Notes under the pieces: model-generated
Told to the model about the DNA's origin: nothing
Databases searched by the model: none
The model's input: the letters and a program-made list of their open reading frames with translations, nothing else
NCBI RefSeq assembly: GCF_964063345.1
Contig: NZ_OZ061318.1
Span: 4,712,001-4,776,000, forward strand
Reading direction: 5' to 3'
DNA: 64,000 nt
From: Pseudomonas lini
GTDB lineage: Bacteria > Pseudomonadota > Gammaproteobacteria > Pseudomonadales > Pseudomonadaceae
Program-made: the position numbers and the translations under genes
Part shown: piece after piece, positions 61,281 to 64,000 of the stretch
Layout: every line of letters begins with the position of its first letter
Position numbering within the stretch: the stretch's first letter is position 1

Positions 61281-62213
61281 ATGCGCGTTCTGATTGCTGA
61301 ACACGACCACCCTGTGTATGCCCAACTGTTGCGTCAGGCAGCGCCTGATCTGGAAGTTCTGACCAGCGGCGACTCCGCCGAACTGGCCCGTCAGGCCGCC
61401 GAGTGCCAAGTCTGGCTCGGTCAGCCGGACCTGCTGGCGACCTTGCTGCGTCAGGGCCACGAACCACAATGGCTGCAATCGACCTGGGCCGGCATCACGC
61501 CGTTGCTGGCTGACGGCCTGCCTCGGCACTATCGCCTGACTCGGGCGGTAGGGATTTTCGGTCAGGTCATGGCCGAATACGTACTGACCTACATGCTCGG
61601 CCACGAGCGCGAAGTACTGCCGCGGCTGGTCAGCCAGGTCGAGCGCAAGTGGGACAACCGCCAGGGTCAAAGCCTGGCCGGACGCAAGGTGTTGATCGTC
61701 GGTACCGGTGACATCGGTCAGTCCGTGGCGCAGTTTCTGTTGCCGTTTGGCGTCGAGTTATACGGCATCGCCAGCGAAGCCCGTGAGCAGGCGCCCTTTG
61801 TCGAAATCGGCGCGCTGAGCGACTTGCCGCGCCTGGTCGGTGAAGTGGATTACGTGATCAATCTGCTGCCCAATACCCCCAATACTCACGACCTGTACGA
61901 CGCCGCACTGTTCAAGCAGTTCAAGCCGACCGGGTTGTTCATCAACGTCGGGCGCGGTGTGGCGGTGGTCGATGCGGATCTGGTGGAAGCCTTGAAGGAA
62001 GGGCATCTGGCCGGGGCCGTGATCGACGTCTGTCGTCAGGAGCCGTTGCCGCAACGCCATCCGTTCTGGACCGCGTGGGGCCTGCTGCTGACTGGTCACA
62101 GCTCGGCACCGACTTCGCCACCGATGATGGTGAAGTTGTTCGTCGAAAACCTGCGGGCGTATCAGGCGGGTGAAGCGTTGCGTGGGGAAGTGGATTTCAA
62201 TCGCGGCTATTGA
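61281..62213 (+). CDS. D-2-hydroxyacid dehydrogenase
   Basis: A 310-residue NAD(P)H-dependent enzyme of the 2-hydroxyacid dehydrogenase family. The nucleotide motif is VLIVGTGDIGQSVAQF, and the catalytic Arg (NVGRGVAVVD), Glu (CRQEPLP) and His (TGHSSAPT) are all present. It is closest in layout to glyoxylate/hydroxypyruvate reductases of the GhrA type; substrate is not certain. AAAGG precedes the ATG. Confidence 0.85.
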   Translation: MRVLIAEHDHPVYAQLLRQAAPDLEVLTSGDSAELARQAAECQVWLGQPDLLATLLRQGHEPQWLQSTWAGITPLLADGLPRHYRLTRAVGIFGQVMAEYVLTYMLGHEREVLPRLVSQVERKWDNRQGQSLAGRKVLIVGTGDIGQSVAQFLLPFGVELYGIASEAREQAPFVEIGALSDLPRLVGEVDYVINLLPNTPNTHDLYDAALFKQFKPTGLFINVGRGVAVVDADLVEALKEGHLAGAVIDVCRQEPLPQRHPFWTAWGLLLTGHSSAPTSPPMMVKLFVENLRAYQAGEALRGEVDFNRGY

Positions 62214-62230
62214 ATCCACCCCGATCAAAA

Positions 62231-62386
62231 TGTGGGAGCAACTGTGGCGAGGGGGCTTGCTCCCGTTCGGCTGCGCAGCAGTCGTAAACCGGTAAACACG
62301 GTTTACAAATGCATCAAGGCAGTCGATTTTGGGGCCGCTTCGCAGCCCAACGGGGGCAAGCCCCCTCGCCACAGCTCGCTCCCACA
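62231..62386. repeat. Paired inverted REP element
   Basis: Outer arms TGTGGGAGCAACTGTGGCGA and its inverse (ending CCCACA at 62386), with GGGGGCTTGCTCCCG / CGGGGGCAAGCCCCC inside. Same REP class as 5279-5411 and 63739-63852. It lies between convergent genes. Confidence 0.88.
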
Positions 62387-62405
62387 TGGGGTTTTATGTT
62401 GTTGG

Positions 62406-63002
62406 TTAGAGGGTGAAATCACCTTCAGCCGCCAACTCGCTCAGCGGACGACGCGGGCTCGGCTCTTCGCGAGCTTGCAGGTACTCGGCCAGCGTCGCCT
62501 TATCACCCAGCTTGCCGATCGCCACCGCCGCGTGCAGCGCATAACCCTCAGGAATATTCAGCTCTTTTCGGGTCAGGTCCTGATCGAAGCCGGCCATGCC
62601 GTGGGTGTGCCAGCCGCTGATGCTCGCTTGCAGCGCCAGGTGGCCCCAGGCCGAACCGGTGTCGAAGGTGTGCGACAGCGCCGGTGTTTCTTCGGTGGCG
62701 CCAGGTATCGCAAAGGTGGTTTTCGAGACCACGATCACCAGTGCCGAGGCGTGCTGAGCCCAGCTGCGGTTGAACTCATTCAACAGGCCCAGGTAACGTT
62801 CCCAGTTCGGCGTGTCGCGGCGCGCATAAAGAAACCGCCAAGGCTGCGAGTTGTACGCCGATGGTGCCCAGCGTGCGGCTTCGAAGAAGCTCAGCAGCGT
62901 CTCTTCGGCAATGGTTTCGCCGGTGAAGGCACGGGGCGACCAGCGATCGGTGAACTGAGGATGAATGGCGTAATCGGCAACGCGTGGGTTAGCACTCATC
63001 AA
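62406..63002 (-). CDS. Nitroreductase family protein
   Basis: A 198-residue FMN-dependent nitroreductase-fold protein with RWAPSAYNSQPWRFLYARRD (FMN contact), and a glycine-rich C-terminal part with ALHAAVAIGKLGD. The family reduces nitro compounds, quinones or flavins; the physiological substrate is not known. It is convergent with the dehydrogenase across a REP element. Confidence 0.87.
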   Translation of the reverse strand: MMSANPRVADYAIHPQFTDRWSPRAFTGETIAEETLLSFFEAARWAPSAYNSQPWRFLYARRDTPNWERYLGLLNEFNRSWAQHASALVIVVSKTTFAIPGATEETPALSHTFDTGSAWGHLALQASISGWHTHGMAGFDQDLTRKELNIPEGYALHAAVAIGKLGDKATLAEYLQAREEPSPRRPLSELAAEGDFTL

Positions 63003-63277
63003 GAGATTCCTTTACGTTTGAAAGTGAGGGTCGTCTAAAAACCGGCGGGCGCAGTTGGGCTGAGCGATGGGGTTTTCCGAGCGCCTGGGCCATTCACCTG
63101 AATGCAACGCGGTTGAGCGTTAATGGCACTTGGGCAGGGCTCTTTGTGACTGGCAAAGCTACCGGGCGGCGCAAAAACTCACAAGTGCCGTGTACCGGCA
63201 GTCGCCAATGCTTGGCCCGCCGGTGCCTTGGCACTAGACTGGCGGCCTTTTCACCACCTGATGTTGATGCTTGAACC

Positions 63278-63727
63278 ATGGCCGCCAAAGTCGAACCGTT
63301 CTGGATACGCAAAACCCTCGATCAACTCGATCAAGAGGAATGGGAATCGCTGTGCGATGGCTGTGGCCTGTGCTGCCTGCAAAAACTCGAGGACGAGGAC
63401 GACAACTCCGTCTACTACACGCGCATCGCCTGCAAATTGCTGGACCTCAAAACCTGTCAGTGCACCGATTACCCCAACCGCCGCGACTTTGTGCCCGATT
63501 GCATCCAGCTCACGCCGGGCAAGGCTGATGAATTCAAATGGCTGCCGCCGACCTGCGGTTATCGCCTGGTCAGCGAAGGCAAGGATTTGCCGCTCTGGCA
63601 TCACCTGGTGTGCGGTGATCGCGAGGCGGTGCATCACGAACGTATTTCCCAGTCCGGGCGCATGCTCGCCGAAGGCAGCGTGGCCGAAGACGATTGGGAA
63701 GACCATCTGATTTTTCGCGCGGGTTGA
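63278..63727 (+). CDS. ycgN: YcgN / UPF0260 cysteine-cluster protein
   Basis: A 149-residue protein with the cysteine cluster [12 protein letters not shown] near residues 27-34 and further cysteines in [16 protein letters not shown], resembling zinc- or Fe-S-binding proteins. The UPF0260/YcgN family has no established function. The 275-bp gap before it holds no gene that I can support. Confidence 0.9.
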   Translation: MAAKVEPFWIRKTLDQLDQEEWESLCDGCGLCCLQKLEDEDDNSVYYTRIACKLLDLKTCQCTDYPNRRDFVPDCIQLTPGKADEFKWLPPTCGYRLVSEGKDLPLWHHLVCGDREAVHHERISQSGRMLAEGSVAEDDWEDHLIFRAG

Positions 63728-63738
63728 TTCCCATTGCT

Positions 63739-63852
63739 TTGTGGCGAGGGAGCTTGCTCCCGCTTGAGTGCGTAGCACTCACAAAATCGGCAGTGATTAC
63801 AAGAATTTGGGGCCGCTACGCAGCCCAGCGCGAGCAAGCTCGCTCGCCACAC
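63739..63852. repeat. Paired inverted REP element
   Basis: TTGTGGCGAGGGAGCTTGCT and onward (63739-63764), with the inverse AGCAAGCTCGCTCGCCACA at the right (about 63833-63851). Same class as 5279-5411; the right arm has one base change in the stem. Confidence 0.87.
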
Positions 63853-63863
63853 TAGGAGTGGGT

Positions 63864-64000
63864 ATGGCTGTGGGAGTGCGGCGGGTGTTGGCCTTTGGGC
63901 TTTTGGCCCTGAGTTTGCCCGTGTGGGCGGCGCAGAAAGTCGATCTGGATTATCACGTGCGCCTGTTGCCGCAAAGTGATCAGGCCGAAGTGCGCTTGAC
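63864..64000 (+). CDS. Exported protein, N-terminus only
   Basis: The frame opens with ATG after AGGAG and encodes a signal peptide (VRRVLAFGLLALSLPVWA) and then QKVDLDYHVRLLPQSDQAEV before the window ends. It is probably a periplasmic or outer-membrane protein. Too little is present to name a family. Confidence 0.7.
   Translation, partial: MAVGVRRVLAFGLLALSLPVWAAQKVDLDYHVRLLPQSDQAEVRL

Noticed and set aside
1-64000. CRISPR arrays, prophage, integrase genes
   Set aside because: No regularly spaced repeats, phage structural genes or integrase signature were seen; the only transposase is the IS66 remnant.

Overview
The window reads as a chromosome segment of a Pseudomonas of the P. fluorescens lineage. 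The evidence is GC-rich coding with Pseudomonas-type gene order (tctDE/opdH-tctCBA, sdhE-ygfX-nadB-algU-mucAB-mucD, bcp-gcvR/dapA-bamC-purC-tRNA-Ser, rnd-ycgL-ycgN). Several copies of the paired REP palindrome typical of this lineage (GTGGCGAGGGAGCTTGCTCC and relatives) support this. No CRISPR, rRNA or prophage was seen.

Layout. (1) 1-5252: tricarboxylate uptake, with tctA (cut by the window edge), tctB, tctC and an OprD-type porin on the minus strand, divergent from the tctDE two-component system. (2) 5279-22205: core genes: HDOD protein, YgfZ, SdhE, YgfX, NadB, the AlgU envelope-stress operon (mucC is missing), BepA-like protease, TusA, PerM-like protein, Bcp, GcvR, DapA, BamC, a metallo-hydrolase, PurC and tRNA-Ser(CGA). 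(3) 22250-42250: an accessory region that starts right after the tRNA. It holds a two-partner secretion/contact-dependent inhibition locus (CdiB, a 2945-residue CdiA with an HNH-like toxin tip, and a probable immunity gene). A second, promoterless CdiA-CT cassette with its own small immunity gene follows, and shares a 160-bp near-identical block with the main cdiA. Beyond it lie further immunity-like genes preceded by possible toxin stubs, an IS66 remnant, small lipoproteins and membrane proteins. Palindromic elements with GGGGnCAGA/TCTGnCCCC ends sit between these modules. (4) 42355-55145: three LysR regulators, a CHMI-family tautomerase, and a tightly packed candidate biosynthetic operon (46077-52988). 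The operon encodes a thermostable-hemolysin/GNAT-like protein, an AMP-forming ligase, a clavaminate-synthase-like oxygenase, a lysine-less aminotransferase homologue, a normal class III aminotransferase and an amidase. EamA and MFS transporters lie beyond it. (5) 55623-64000: gamma-glutamylpolyamine-synthetase-like protein, EptA, methyltransferase, RNase D, YcgL, a 2-hydroxyacid dehydrogenase, nitroreductase, YcgN and the start of an exported protein.

The most unusual item is the 46-53 kb operon, which I cannot match to a described pathway. Its start codons overlap or nearly touch. It pairs an aminotransferase that has lost the PLP lysine with an intact paralogue, and it is governed by what look like tandemly duplicated LysR genes. 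The CDI region is next: it preserves several stages of toxin-cassette gain and decay in one place. All function calls come from reading the sequence and remembered family motifs; no database search was run.
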